Of a DNA stretch of 11,620 nt, positions 1-6,958 are shown piece after piece. A model generated the notes under the pieces. That model was not told where the DNA came from and ran no database searches. It saw only the letters and a program-made list of their open reading frames with translations. Location: contig JAITKU010000160.1 in assembly GCA_031278255.1 (NCBI GenBank), forward strand, positions 1 through 11,620, given 5' to 3'. The position numbers and the translations under genes are program-made. The DNA is from Eubacteriales Family XIII. Incertae Sedis bacterium (GTDB lineage Bacteria > Bacillota > Clostridia > Peptostreptococcales > Anaerovoracaceae). The stretch's first letter is position 1; every line of letters begins with the position of its first letter.

Positions 1-288
1 AGCCTGTCGGCGCTGGAACGGGGCGGGCTCGTCCGGCCCCTGACGGTGAGCGGCGACGAGCTGCGGTACGACGCCTCTGTCGCGGACCACGGGCATTTCT
101 GCTGTGAGCGCTGCGGCGCGATCCGCGATTTTGCGCTCGCGGCTTCGGAAACGGCTTTCGATCTCGACGGTTTTGTGGTGAAACGCAAGGATGTGCTGGT
201 CTTTGGGCTTTGTCCGAGTTGCGCGGCGGAAAGCGCGGAGCGCAAGGAGGGCGCGGACGCAGAGCGGTCCTCCGCCGGTTCGCAATGA
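1..288 (+). CDS. perR: PerR-type Fur family repressor, 3' part only
   Basis: This is the C-terminal part of a Fur-family metal-dependent repressor; the gene enters from the left edge and most of the winged-helix DNA-binding domain is missing. The visible frame begins SLSALERGGLVR (end of the wing) and continues into the dimerisation and metal domain. Aligned by eye to Bacillus subtilis PerR, the regulatory-metal ligands are all present: Asp of RYD (D85), both His of DHGHF (H91, H93) and Asp of IRDF (D104). An Asp at the last position is typical of PerR rather than Fur. The structural zinc site is also intact, as two CxxC pairs (CERC and CPSC). The family uses Fe/Mn to sense peroxide by histidine oxidation and represses oxidative-stress genes. 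A reverse rubrerythrin lies 151 bases downstream on the same strand, a classical PerR target, so autoregulation and control of that gene are likely. The remaining H37 ligand lies outside the window. Confidence 0.88.
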   Translation, partial: SLSALERGGLVRPLTVSGDELRYDASVADHGHFCCERCGAIRDFALAASETAFDLDGFVVKRKDVLVFGLCPSCAAESAERKEGADAERSSAGSQ

Positions 289-295
289 AACCGGC

Positions 296-323
296 ATGAA
301 CGCGGAGGGCTTTGTCCGTTCAT
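296..323 (+). other. Small inverted repeat after perR
   Basis: ATGAAC (296-301) pairs with GTTCAT (318-323), and an inner GGA/TCC pair closes an 8-base loop after a 2-base bulge. No T-run follows, so it is not a convincing intrinsic terminator; transcription may read through from perR into the rubrerythrin gene. It could instead be an RNA-processing or pausing hairpin. Confidence 0.3.
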
Positions 324-375
324 CCCGCGTTCCGAAAATCGCGCGGCGCGGCGAAATTTTGATTTTTCCGGGGTG

Positions 376-413
376 CGCGTTCCGAAACGCGGGGTTTACA
401 CATATATCATAAA
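376..413 (+). promoter_or_regulatory. Putative promoter/operator region of the reverse rubrerythrin
   Basis: This is the AT-rich end of an otherwise GC-rich intergenic stretch. A perfect inverted repeat CGCGTT-CCGA-AACGCG lies at 376-391. Just downstream, TATATC/TATCAT (403-410) is a possible -10 element, with only a poor -35 (TTCCGA, 380-385) at 17 bases, inside the palindrome. The core GCGTTCCGAAA also occurs exactly 50 bases upstream (327-337). A palindrome overlapping a weak -35 fits an operator, but it does not resemble the AT-rich PerR box known from Bacillus. The assignment is inference. Confidence 0.35.
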
Positions 414-439
414 AACAGTGTTGGAGGAGGAGAAAAATT

Positions 440-997
440 ATGGCAAAATATGTATGTACAGTATGCGGTTACACACACGAAGGGGACGCCCCGCCCGCGC
501 AATGCCCGCTTTGCAAGGCGGACGCCTCGAAGTTCGAGAAAAAGACGGAGGGCGCCTTGGTATGGGCCGACGAACATCGCATCGGCGTCGCAAAGGATAT
601 TGACGCGGAGGTTTTGCAGGGCTTGCGCGAGCATTTCAACGGCGAATGCTCCGAGGTCGGCATGTATCTGGCCATGAGCCGTCAGGCCGACCGGGAGGGT
701 TATCCCGAAGCGGCCGAGACCTACAAGCGGATCGCTTTCGAGGAAGCGGAACACGCGGCCAAGTTTGCGGAACTTTTGGGTGAGGTCGTATTTGCCGATA
801 CGAGGAAGAACCTGCAGTTGCGCGTGGACGCGGAACACGGCGCCACGGAATCCAAGAAGAAGATCGCCTCGCGCGCCAAGGAACTCGGCTATGACGCCAT
901 CCATGACACCGTTCACGAGATGGCCAAGGATGAAGCGCGCCACGGCTGCGCGTTCAACGGACTGTTGAATCGTTATTTCAAATTCAGCTCCGTCTGA
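440..997 (+). CDS. Reverse rubrerythrin (rubredoxin-first, rubperoxin type)
   Basis: Predicted cytoplasmic non-haem diiron peroxidase/oxidase that reduces H2O2 and O2 to water with electrons from NAD(P)H via rubredoxin-type carriers. The 185-residue protein begins with a rubredoxin domain (C6xxC9 and C22xxC25), followed by a ferritin-like four-helix bundle. The bundle has Glu ligand candidates E69/E72, E102xxH105, E132 and E165xxH168. This domain order is the reverse of classical rubrerythrin and matches the clostridial PerR-controlled proteins (Clostridium acetobutylicum Rpr/Rbr3 type). A strong Shine-Dalgarno GGAGGAGG at 422-430 supports the ATG at 440. It follows a perR-like gene and is closed by a strong terminator, so it forms a short stress operon or a separately promoted target. 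The family call is secure; relative preference for O2 or H2O2 cannot be read from the sequence. Confidence 0.95.
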   Translation: MAKYVCTVCGYTHEGDAPPAQCPLCKADASKFEKKTEGALVWADEHRIGVAKDIDAEVLQGLREHFNGECSEVGMYLAMSRQADREGYPEAAETYKRIAFEEAEHAAKFAELLGEVVFADTRKNLQLRVDAEHGATESKKKIASRAKELGYDAIHDTVHEMAKDEARHGCAFNGLLNRYFKFSSV

Positions 998-1046
998 CAT
1001 TCGGCTTCGCCTCATTCCTCCGTTAGACAGAAAGAAAAATTCCCGG

Positions 1047-1085
1047 ACCGGCGGGCGTCCAAACGGATGCTTGCCGGTTTTTTTT
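1047..1085 (+). terminator. Strong, probably bidirectional intrinsic terminator
   Basis: The arms 1047-1060 and 1065-1078 pair along all 14 positions (three G-T wobbles) around an AAAC loop, followed by eight T at 1078-1085. It ends the rubrerythrin transcript. The same hairpin read on the minus strand is followed by AATTTTT, so it can also stop the convergent binding-protein gene, whose stop codon (1084-1086) overlaps the T-run. Confidence 0.92.
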
Positions 1086-2397
1086 ATCGGGCGGCGGTCT
1101 CCCCCGCCTCCGTCTCCGCGGGCGTGCCCCAATTGGGTTCCGCGGTGTAGATGTTCACGAAAGCGCCGTCTCGGACGGTCGTAATCGACACGGATTTGAT
1201 CGGATCGCCGTTTTCGTCAAAGGTGATGTTGCCCGAGGCGCCGGGAAAGGAGTGCGTCTTTGTGAGCGCGTCCCTGATCAAGTCCGTCCGCGCCGAAGTG
1301 CCCGCCCGCTCAATCGCGTCAAGCGCCAGCATGTAGGCGTCGAAGCCGAGCATAATCGCGGCGTTCGGTTCCGCGTCGTCCCCGTATTTTTCCGCGTAGG
1401 CCCGCGCGAAATCCAAGGAAAGCGCGCTTCCGACCGTTTGCTGCCCCAAATCCGAGGAGAACGCCATCATGGAGAGCGTTTCCGCGTCCGCCGCCTGCAA
1501 AAGCGAGGCGTCCTGCCAAAGATCGGTTCCGAGGAAAACCGCGTCGAGGCCGATCTTTCGCGCCTGCTCCACGACGGTCACGCCGTTTTCGACGGATGTG
1601 GGCAGAAAGACGGCTTCCGCGCCCGCCTCCTTGATCTTGCGCAGTTCCTCCGTGTAATTCGCGGTATCCGCGGCGTAATCCGCCGTGTACACGACGGCGT
1701 CCGGGTCCCCCGTCAACGCGATGAATTTGTCGGCGAAAGCCTGCGAAACGGCAACGGAGAAATTGTTGTCGGTTTCGCGCATGACGGCGGCCTTTGCTAT
1801 CCCGCATTCCTCAACCGCGTACTTCGCCACGGCCACCCCCTGAAACGATTCCACGTAGCGCACCCGGAAGTAATACGCGTTCGTGTTCGTCACAAGCGGA
1901 TTGCTGTTCGTGACGGCGATGGCCGGAATCTTGTTTTTCTCAAAGACGGTCCCGCCCGCGATGGAAAGCGTACTCCGGTAGCTGCCCAAAACGACGGCGA
2001 TCTTCTCTTTGACGAGGGATTCCGCGACCGAAAAGGCTTCTCCTATATCCGACCGATTGTCCGCGATCACGAGTTCGACGGGTTTGTCGATCACCTCGGC
2101 GCGGAGGGAATGCGCGAGTTCGATCCCGGCCAGTTCCGTCTCGCCGGATTCCTTATCCCGGCCGGACAGGGATTCAAACACGCCGATCCGCACAACGTCA
2201 TCCGAGCGTTCCGCATTCAAAAACGCGTCGGCAAAATTATCGTAAGACTCACAGCCCGTCGCGCACGCGAGAAGCAGCGCAAAGCAAAGCAGGACCGCCG
2301 CGCGCCCCTTGCGGACCCGGACGTCGCGCGGAATGAGGCCGCGCCGATCCGTACAGGCGAAAACATCTCCGGTGCGGCCACGGGCGGCGTCGTTCAA
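1084..2397 (-). CDS. Orphan branched-chain amino acid-type ABC substrate-binding lipoprotein
   Basis: Extracytoplasmic receptor of the LivK/Peripla_BP_6 class, which delivers amino acids or related small molecules to an ABC permease. With the TTG start at 2397 it has 437 residues. A hydrophobic signal core (VLLCFALLLA) ends in a lipobox with Cys49. The mature domain opens with VRIGVFESLSG and runs through the typical bilobed fold (VVLGSYRST, IPAIAVTNSNP, AVFLPTSVENG, GFDAYMLALDAI), finishing with GNITFDENGDP. No permease or ATPase genes (livHMGF) are in the window, so partner and ligand are unknown. The start is uncertain. TTG 2397 has GGAG six bases upstream, but gives a 48-residue leader before the lipid Cys. 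An ATT at 2334 would give an ordinary 27-residue signal peptide. The frame also stays open upstream through the repeat region to ATGs at 2580 and 2613, translating repeat sequence. The family is secure; the N-terminus is not. Confidence 0.85.
   Translation of the reverse strand: MNDAARGRTGDVFACTDRRGLIPRDVRVRKGRAAVLLCFALLLACATGCESYDNFADAFLNAERSDDVVRIGVFESLSGRDKESGETELAGIELAHSLRAEVIDKPVELVIADNRSDIGEAFSVAESLVKEKIAVVLGSYRSTLSIAGGTVFEKNKIPAIAVTNSNPLVTNTNAYYFRVRYVESFQGVAVAKYAVEECGIAKAAVMRETDNNFSVAVSQAFADKFIALTGDPDAVVYTADYAADTANYTEELRKIKEAGAEAVFLPTSVENGVTVVEQARKIGLDAVFLGTDLWQDASLLQAADAETLSMMAFSSDLGQQTVGSALSLDFARAYAEKYGDDAEPNAAIMLGFDAYMLALDAIERAGTSARTDLIRDALTKTHSFPGASGNITFDENGDPIKSVSITTVRDGAFVNIYTAEPNWGTPAETEAGETAAR
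2382..2396. repeat. Third short copy of the repeat end sequence
   Basis: GGGCGGCGTCGTTCA at this place is identical to the right end of the two longer repeat copies (2565-2579 and 2801-2815). Its last two bases (2395-2396) are part of the TTG start codon proposed for the binding protein. Only this end is shared here; the sequence further inside the gene diverges. Confidence 0.7.
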
Positions 2398-2448
2398 ATT
2401 TGGCTCCGTCTGAATTTGAGCGCGAAGCGCACCCAAATTGTTGAACGG

Positions 2449-2493
2449 ATGTTCTGCGGGGTTAAGGGCTTCGCCCGCCGCCCCGCAGAACAT
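2449..2493. repeat. Long nested palindrome
   Basis: A perfect 13-base inverted repeat, ATGTTCTGCGGGG (2449-2461) against CCCCGCAGAACAT (2481-2493), encloses a smaller GGGC-TTC-GCCC hairpin. No T-run follows on either strand, so it is not an ordinary terminator. It overlaps the left part of repeat copy 1. A second structured element lies just left of it, where AATTTG (2413-2418) can pair with CAAATT (2434-2439). Confidence 0.75.
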
Positions 2494-2580
2494 AGCCGCC
2501 GGGGGATTGCAAGCCCACGCCGGCCGTATGAAGCGGTGGTCCCCATACCCAAAGGCAGGGGATTGGGCGGCGTCGTTCAT
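2474..2580. repeat. Intergenic repeat, copy 1
   Basis: Direct repeat of 2712-2815. The first 53 bases (2474-2526 against 2712-2764) differ at two positions by eye; the middle 30 or so bases are diverged; the last 22 bases (2558-2579 against 2794-2815) are identical. On the minus strand this copy stays open as a reading frame continuous with the downstream binding protein, which looks like chance from its GC-rich make-up. No transposase gene accompanies it. Confidence 0.85.
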
Positions 2581-2652
2581 AACAGCAATATCCTCATACC
2601 GATTCGTAACCATTCAAACCCCACGCGATTTTTACCCGTTCGCTTGCGCTCC

Positions 2653-2710
2653 GGGCACGCGTGTCCATTACGGTCAACTCCCCCGCTTTAGCGGGTTAGG
2701 AGTTTACCGT
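2653..2710. repeat. Tandem hairpins resembling an IS200/IS605-type end
   Basis: GGGCA-CGCG-TGTCC (2653-2666) is followed three bases later by a long hairpin at 2670-2710. In the long hairpin ACGGTcAACTCC pairs with GGAGTTtACCGT (one mismatch), an inner CCCGCT-TT-AGCGGG stacks on it, and TTA is bulged. Hairpins of this shape are recognised by Y1 (HUH) transposases at the ends of IS200/IS605 elements and occur in REP-like elements. No tnpA or tnpB is present. It lies directly upstream of repeat copy 2, so the two may form one unit. The hairpin is certain; the mobile-element link is inference. Confidence 0.5.
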
Positions 2711-2711
2711 C

Positions 2712-2815
2712 CCCGCCGCCCCGCGGAACACAGCCGCCGGGGGATTGCAAGCCCACGCCGGCCGGATGAAGCGCCGGCCTTGGCCTTTCGCCGGGGGATT
2801 GGGCGGCGTCGTTCA
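2712..2815. repeat. Intergenic repeat, copy 2
   Basis: Second copy of the repeat at 2474-2580. Inside it GGCCGG (2760-2765) can pair with CCGGCC (2774-2779), a stem not kept in copy 1. Its right end stops one base from the stop codon (2817-2819) of the acyl-CoA synthetase gene transcribed leftwards, so its boundary is set sharply against a gene. Together with copy 1 and the tandem hairpins it accounts for nearly all of the 419 bases between the two genes; no other gene was seen there. Confidence 0.85.
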
Positions 2816-2816
2816 A

Positions 2817-4622
2817 TCAAGCGCCCTTATTCCCCTCCACAAAGCGCTTGATCTTCTTCCCCGTGGTCATTTCAAACTCGCGTCTCCGGAGGATGATACG
2901 GCGAATGCGCTTGAACAGCGCCAACTCCGCGTTGATCGGGTCAAGCTTGCTCCAGAGCAGCTTTTCGATCTGCGCATCCGTGTAGTCCTCGCCGAGTTCC
3001 GCGCGCAAAACATCCTCGTCGGGCCTGATGCCGGCTACGATCAGCGTTTCCCCGCTCTCGCTTTCCATGCCCCAAACCAGACATTCCGAAACGGCCTCTA
3101 TGCGCCCGAGGTGGTATTCCAATTCCTCCGGATAGACGTTCTTCCCGTTCTTTGTGATGATCACGTTCTTCTTGCGCCCCGTGATGTAGACGTAGCGTTC
3201 CGCGTCGATGTAGCCGAGGTCGCCCGTATGGAACCACCCGTCTTTAAGCACCTCGTCCGTGGCCTCCTTGTTGCCGTAATAGCCGAGCATGACGTGCGGT
3301 CCTTTCACGCAAATCTCGCCGATACCCGTTTCCGGATCGGCGTCCGTGATCTTGCCGTCGAAGCCCGTCGTCAGATAGCCGGCGGCGCTGTTCTTAATCG
3401 CGCTGTCGGGATTCACGGCGCAGATCGGCGAGCATTCCGTCAGACCGTAGCCCTGCAGGGTGCATATGCCGAAGTCCCGAAGCCCCTGCAGAATGCCCGG
3501 ATCGATGGCCGCTCCGCCGCAGATGATCAGCTTCATGCGACCGCCGAACAGCGCCAATATCTGCTTGAAAAAGATCGGCGCGAGGTCTATGCCGAGCTTC
3601 TTCGTGATCGCGTTGATTTTGATCACGCGGCGCAGCAGCTTCTCCTTGCCGCTCGCTTTCACGTTCTGCCATATCTTCTTGTACAGGCTTTCGAGGATCA
3701 GCGGCACCGCGAGCAGCACCGTCGGCCGCGCTTCCGCCAAGTTCTTCACGATGTATTTCAAACCCTCGCAGTAGGCGATCGCAGCGCCCCTGTACAGCGG
3801 GATCAGAAAGCCGCAGGTGCATTCGTAGCTGTGGTGGATCGGCAGGACGGAAAAGAACACATCCCCCTCGACGATGCTTATGACGGTGGGCGGAACCACG
3901 ATACCCGCGGCCAGATTCTTGTGGGAGAGCATGACACCTTTGGCCACGCCCGTGGTCCCCGAGGTGAAGATCAGCGCGCACATCTCGTCGCCGAAGATGC
4001 GGGCGTCCGAATAATCCCGGTTGCCCTCCGCCAAAAGCCGCCGGCCCTCCCCTATGCAGTCCGCGAGAAGCGAAACATCCGGGGAGGCCGCGTCGTCCGT
4101 CAAATCGATGAGCAGACGCAGCTTCGTGTCGCCGGATGCGTGGATACCCGTGAATATCTTGCGAAATTTCTTTGTGAACAGCACGCATTCCGCCTCGGAA
4201 GCGATCAGAAGCTGCTTGAGTTCGCTCGCGTTCAATTCCTTGTCGAGCGGTACGATAACGCCGCCGCCGCAGGTCACGGCCAGGTAGGAGATCGCCCATT
4301 GCCGGCAATTCTCGCCGATAAGCGCCACCCGCTTCAGCCCACGCGCCGCAAGCATCGTTCCAAGCGCGTCCACATCCTGCTTCATTTGCCGATAGCTTAT
4401 CGCGCGGTAAGGCGCGTCGTGGTCGTCTTTCACGTAGAAAGCCGGCCTGTCCGCGTGGCGCGTGACGCAACCTTCGAGCATTTGACGCAGATCCGTCACC
4501 GCCCACACGTCCTTGTAGCGCACATGCGGGGACGTGCTGTTTTGGATGGCCGCCACCAGCGCCTCTGCCTCCTCCGCCTCCCGCGCTTTGATCGCCGCGT
4601 AGTCGTCTTGAACCGAAACCAT
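2817..4622 (-). CDS. Long-chain acyl-CoA synthetase (AMP-forming), paralogue 1
   Basis: Adenylate-forming ligase that activates fatty acids with ATP and CoA, giving acyl-CoA, AMP and PPi, at the cytoplasmic membrane face. The protein has 601 residues. Motifs in order: P-loop FTSGTTGVAKG (about 219-229; Val-Ala replaces the usual x-Pro), GYGLTE (391-396), GWFHTGDLGYI (462-472), hinge GRKKN (482-486), and C-terminal TTGKKIKR with catalytic Lys near 590. The gene belongs to the FAA1/FadD group. The ATG at 4622 is chosen over an in-frame GTG at 4631 because AGGAGG (4631-4636 on the minus strand) lies eight bases before the ATG and would overlap the GTG. It follows a paralogue by 56 bases and is probably in the same transcript. 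Chain-length preference cannot be told from sequence. Confidence 0.93.
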   Translation of the reverse strand: MVSVQDDYAAIKAREAEEAEALVAAIQNSTSPHVRYKDVWAVTDLRQMLEGCVTRHADRPAFYVKDDHDAPYRAISYRQMKQDVDALGTMLAARGLKRVALIGENCRQWAISYLAVTCGGGVIVPLDKELNASELKQLLIASEAECVLFTKKFRKIFTGIHASGDTKLRLLIDLTDDAASPDVSLLADCIGEGRRLLAEGNRDYSDARIFGDEMCALIFTSGTTGVAKGVMLSHKNLAAGIVVPPTVISIVEGDVFFSVLPIHHSYECTCGFLIPLYRGAAIAYCEGLKYIVKNLAEARPTVLLAVPLILESLYKKIWQNVKASGKEKLLRRVIKINAITKKLGIDLAPIFFKQILALFGGRMKLIICGGAAIDPGILQGLRDFGICTLQGYGLTECSPICAVNPDSAIKNSAAGYLTTGFDGKITDADPETGIGEICVKGPHVMLGYYGNKEATDEVLKDGWFHTGDLGYIDAERYVYITGRKKNVIITKNGKNVYPEELEYHLGRIEAVSECLVWGMESESGETLIVAGIRPDEDVLRAELGEDYTDAQIEKLLWSKLDPINAELALFKRIRRIILRRREFEMTTGKKIKRFVEGNKGA

Positions 4623-4678
4623 ACGATACACCTCCTTCTGTTCACCTTTTCCGTGTCCGGCCGCCTCGCCGCCTTGCG

Positions 4679-6400
4679 TCAGCCGTGGATCACCGTATGC
4701 CGTTTGATCTTCCGAACCGTCGTCTTTTCAAACTCGCTGTCGCGCAGGGCAAAGCGCTTTATCCGCTTGTAGCCGGGCAACTTCTCGTTGACGCGGTCTA
4801 TCTCCCGCTTGAGCATCCGTTTGAGTTCCTCCGAGCCGAGCGATCTGCCGTACATCTCCTCGGCGCACGCGAAGTCCGGGAAGATATCGGCGCAGATCAC
4901 GACATCCCCGCCGCGTTCGTCGTCCGCGCCCCAGACCATGACCTCCGCGATACAGGGTATCTTGCGCAGAAAATATTCCAACTCCTCGGGCGACACGTTC
5001 TTGCCGTTCTTGGCGACGATGATATTCTTCTTGCGCCCCGTCACGTACAGGAAACCGTCGCTGTCGAAACGGCCGAAATCCCCCGTGTGCAGCCAACCGT
5101 CCACGATAACGCGCGCCGTTTCCTCCGGATCGTCATAGTATCCGAGCATGACCGAATCGCCGCGGCAGATGATCTCGCCGACACCGCTCCCGTCCGCGTC
5201 GATGATCCGAACCTCCGTTCCGGGCAGGGGCAGACCCACGGAGTCCGGCTTGCTGTATCTGTCCTTGTTCACCGCGATGATGGGCGCGTTTTCCGTCATG
5301 CCGTAGCCCTGTATCATGGGGAAGCCCATGGCGCTGAAGTCCTCGATAACGAGCGGATCTATCGGCGCGCCGCCCGATATGAACAGCAGGATGTTTCCGC
5401 CCAGCGCCTGATGGACCTCCTTGAACAGGCTTTTCACAATCTTGGTGTTCCGGCCGTTCACCAGCTTGGAAAACGCGATCGCCCGCCGCAGTTTCCCCGT
5501 CCTGCCCTTGTTTTCCGCGTTCTTCCACACCTTCTTGTGCATATTCTCGAAGATGAGGGGAACGCCGAGCATGACCGAGGCCTTTGATTCCGCCATGTTC
5601 TTCACGATGTATTTCAGGCCCTCGCAGATCGCGACGCGGCAGCCTTGGTAGATCGCCGTCATGATGTGGCAGGTCATTTCATATGTATGGTGCATCGGCA
5701 GCACGGAGAGTCCCGTATAACCGTCCAACACATCCACGTACTTGGACATGTTGCGGACATTCGCCGCGATGTTCCTGTGGGAAAGCATGACGCCCTTGGG
5801 CATACCCGTAGTCCCCGAGGTGAACAGGATCGCGCACAGGGCGTCCGGCTCGATAACGGCGTCGATGTAGGCGCGCCGCCCCATGGCGAGCAATTGCCCG
5901 CCGCGCTTATGCAGGGCGGCGAGCGACAGACGCCGGCCGGCGTGTTCGCGCGCGTCCATGCCGATCAGACAATCGAGGCGGAACAGCTTGTCCGCCTCCG
6001 TCACGAGACGTTCCAGCTTGCTCGAATAGATGATCGCCCGCACGCCCGCGCGTTTCATAAAACCCGCGAGTTCTTCCGCGCCGAGTTCCCTGTCGAAAGG
6101 AACGATAACACCGACGCCATTCGTCACGGCGAGATAAGAAACAACCCATTCGTACCGATTTTCGCCGATCAGCGCGATCTTGGCCCCCGAGAGCCCGCAT
6201 TCCGTCAGGGCCGTGCCCAAGCTGTCGATATCCGCCCGCATTTGCCTGTAGCTTATGGGTCTGTACACGCCGCCCGGCCTGTCTTTGACAAGAAAGGCGT
6301 CCCTCTCGTCAAACAACTCCATGCTTGAATTGACGAGTTCTTTGAGATCGGCGATCTCCCGGTGTTCGTACAGGGCGTCCTTGTATTTTACGCTGTTCAA
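4679..6400 (-). CDS. Long-chain acyl-CoA synthetase (AMP-forming), paralogue 2
   Basis: Second FadD/FAA1-type ligase, 573 residues from TTG at 6400. Motifs: FTSGTTGMPKG (193-203), GYGMTE (365-370), GWLHTGDFGRF (435-445), GRKKN (455-459) and the C-terminal KTTVRKIKR, whose Lys564 aligns with the catalytic Lys of paralogue 1. The two proteins align throughout, including VxYKD near the start and ISYRQM. The upstream frame is open but overlaps the rubrerythrin gene out of frame, so it was discarded. TTG at 6400 gives MNSVKYKD, lining up with VRYKD of the paralogue. It lies one base after the rubrerythrin stop (6402-6404) and has no good Shine-Dalgarno, so translation is probably coupled to rubrerythrin termination. 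Compared with paralogue 1 it lacks about 35 N-terminal residues and carries the standard MPKG P-loop, suggesting different substrate range. Confidence 0.92.
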   Translation of the reverse strand: MNSVKYKDALYEHREIADLKELVNSSMELFDERDAFLVKDRPGGVYRPISYRQMRADIDSLGTALTECGLSGAKIALIGENRYEWVVSYLAVTNGVGVIVPFDRELGAEELAGFMKRAGVRAIIYSSKLERLVTEADKLFRLDCLIGMDAREHAGRRLSLAALHKRGGQLLAMGRRAYIDAVIEPDALCAILFTSGTTGMPKGVMLSHRNIAANVRNMSKYVDVLDGYTGLSVLPMHHTYEMTCHIMTAIYQGCRVAICEGLKYIVKNMAESKASVMLGVPLIFENMHKKVWKNAENKGRTGKLRRAIAFSKLVNGRNTKIVKSLFKEVHQALGGNILLFISGGAPIDPLVIEDFSAMGFPMIQGYGMTENAPIIAVNKDRYSKPDSVGLPLPGTEVRIIDADGSGVGEIICRGDSVMLGYYDDPEETARVIVDGWLHTGDFGRFDSDGFLYVTGRKKNIIVAKNGKNVSPEELEYFLRKIPCIAEVMVWGADDERGGDVVICADIFPDFACAEEMYGRSLGSEELKRMLKREIDRVNEKLPGYKRIKRFALRDSEFEKTTVRKIKRHTVIHG

Positions 6401-6401
6401 A

Positions 6402-6938
6402 TCAGTAATTCGTCGCCCTGATTTGGAAATAGGACTGCGGGTGCTTGCACACGGGGCACAGGGCAAAGGCTTTCTTGCCCTTGTACACATGGCCGCAGTT
6501 CGCGCAGATCCATTCCACTTCCTCCTCGCGTTCAAACACCTTGTTTTCTTCGATATTCTGCTTTAATTTGCGATAGCGCTCCTCGTGGTGCTTCTCGATG
6601 GCGCCGACCGCCTTAAACTGCGCGGCGATGGCGGGGAAGCCCTCTTCCTCGGCCTCTTTTGCCATGCGCGCGTACATATCGGTCCACTCAAAATTCTCGC
6701 CGTTCGCGGCGTCCTCGAGGTTTTCCGCCGTGCTGCCTATGCCGTGAAAGAGTTTGAACCACAACTCGGCGTGTTCCTTTTCGTTCGCGGCGGTCTCCTC
6801 AAAGAGGTTCGCGATCTGCACATAGCCGTCCTTTCGCGCTTGGGACGCATAGTAGGTGTACTTGTTCCGCGCCTGCGATTCTCCGGAAAAGGCTTCCATC
6901 AGGTTTTCGTAGGTCTTTGTTCCTTTTAATTCGGGCAT
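6402..6938 (-). CDS. rbr: Classical rubrerythrin
   Basis: Cytoplasmic peroxide reductase of the anaerobe oxidative-stress system. The 178-residue protein has the standard order: a ferritin-like diiron domain (E20; E53xxH56; AEEEGF helix with Glu at 95-99; E115xxH118) and a C-terminal rubredoxin domain with C145xxC148 and C161xxC164. Positions E20, E53 and H56 coincide with the numbering of Desulfovibrio rubrerythrin. GAGGAGG about eight bases before the ATG at 6938 and a promoter further upstream support the start. It is a different subtype from the rubredoxin-first protein at 440-997, so the window carries two non-equivalent peroxidases. The stop codon is followed by one base and then the TTG of an acyl-CoA synthetase. 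Confidence 0.96.
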   Translation of the reverse strand: MPELKGTKTYENLMEAFSGESQARNKYTYYASQARKDGYVQIANLFEETAANEKEHAELWFKLFHGIGSTAENLEDAANGENFEWTDMYARMAKEAEEEGFPAIAAQFKAVGAIEKHHEERYRKLKQNIEENKVFEREEEVEWICANCGHVYKGKKAFALCPVCKHPQSYFQIRATNY

Positions 6939-6958
6939 TTCTCCATCCTCCTCAACTT

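Noticed and set aside
395..413. PerR box before the reverse rubrerythrin
   Set aside because: Only the outer TTTA and TAAA match an inverted arrangement; the interior does not fit the known TTATAATnATTATAA consensus.
407..1132. Minus-strand open frame of 241 codons opposite the reverse rubrerythrin
   Set aside because: It lies antisense to a well-supported rubrerythrin, runs through the terminator hairpin, and has no recognisable domain or ribosome binding site.
1252..2691. Plus-strand open frame of 479 codons opposite the binding protein
   Set aside because: Arg-rich, low-complexity translation typical of the complement of GC-rich genes; the opposite strand encodes a clear Peripla_BP_6 protein.
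2438..2851. Plus-strand open frame across the repeat region
   Set aside because: Its peptide is a translation of the repeat units (RRPAEHSRRGIASPRRP occurs twice) and it runs into the synthetase gene; no start signal.
2745..4772. Plus-strand open frame of 675 codons opposite acyl-CoA synthetase 1
   Set aside because: Long only because GC-rich DNA has few stops; no domain is seen, and the minus strand carries every adenylate-forming motif.
6402..6535. N-terminal extension of acyl-CoA synthetase 2 into the rubrerythrin gene
   Set aside because: Those codons are out-of-frame rubrerythrin sequence with no similarity to the paralogue; homology begins at NSVKYKD right after TTG 6400.
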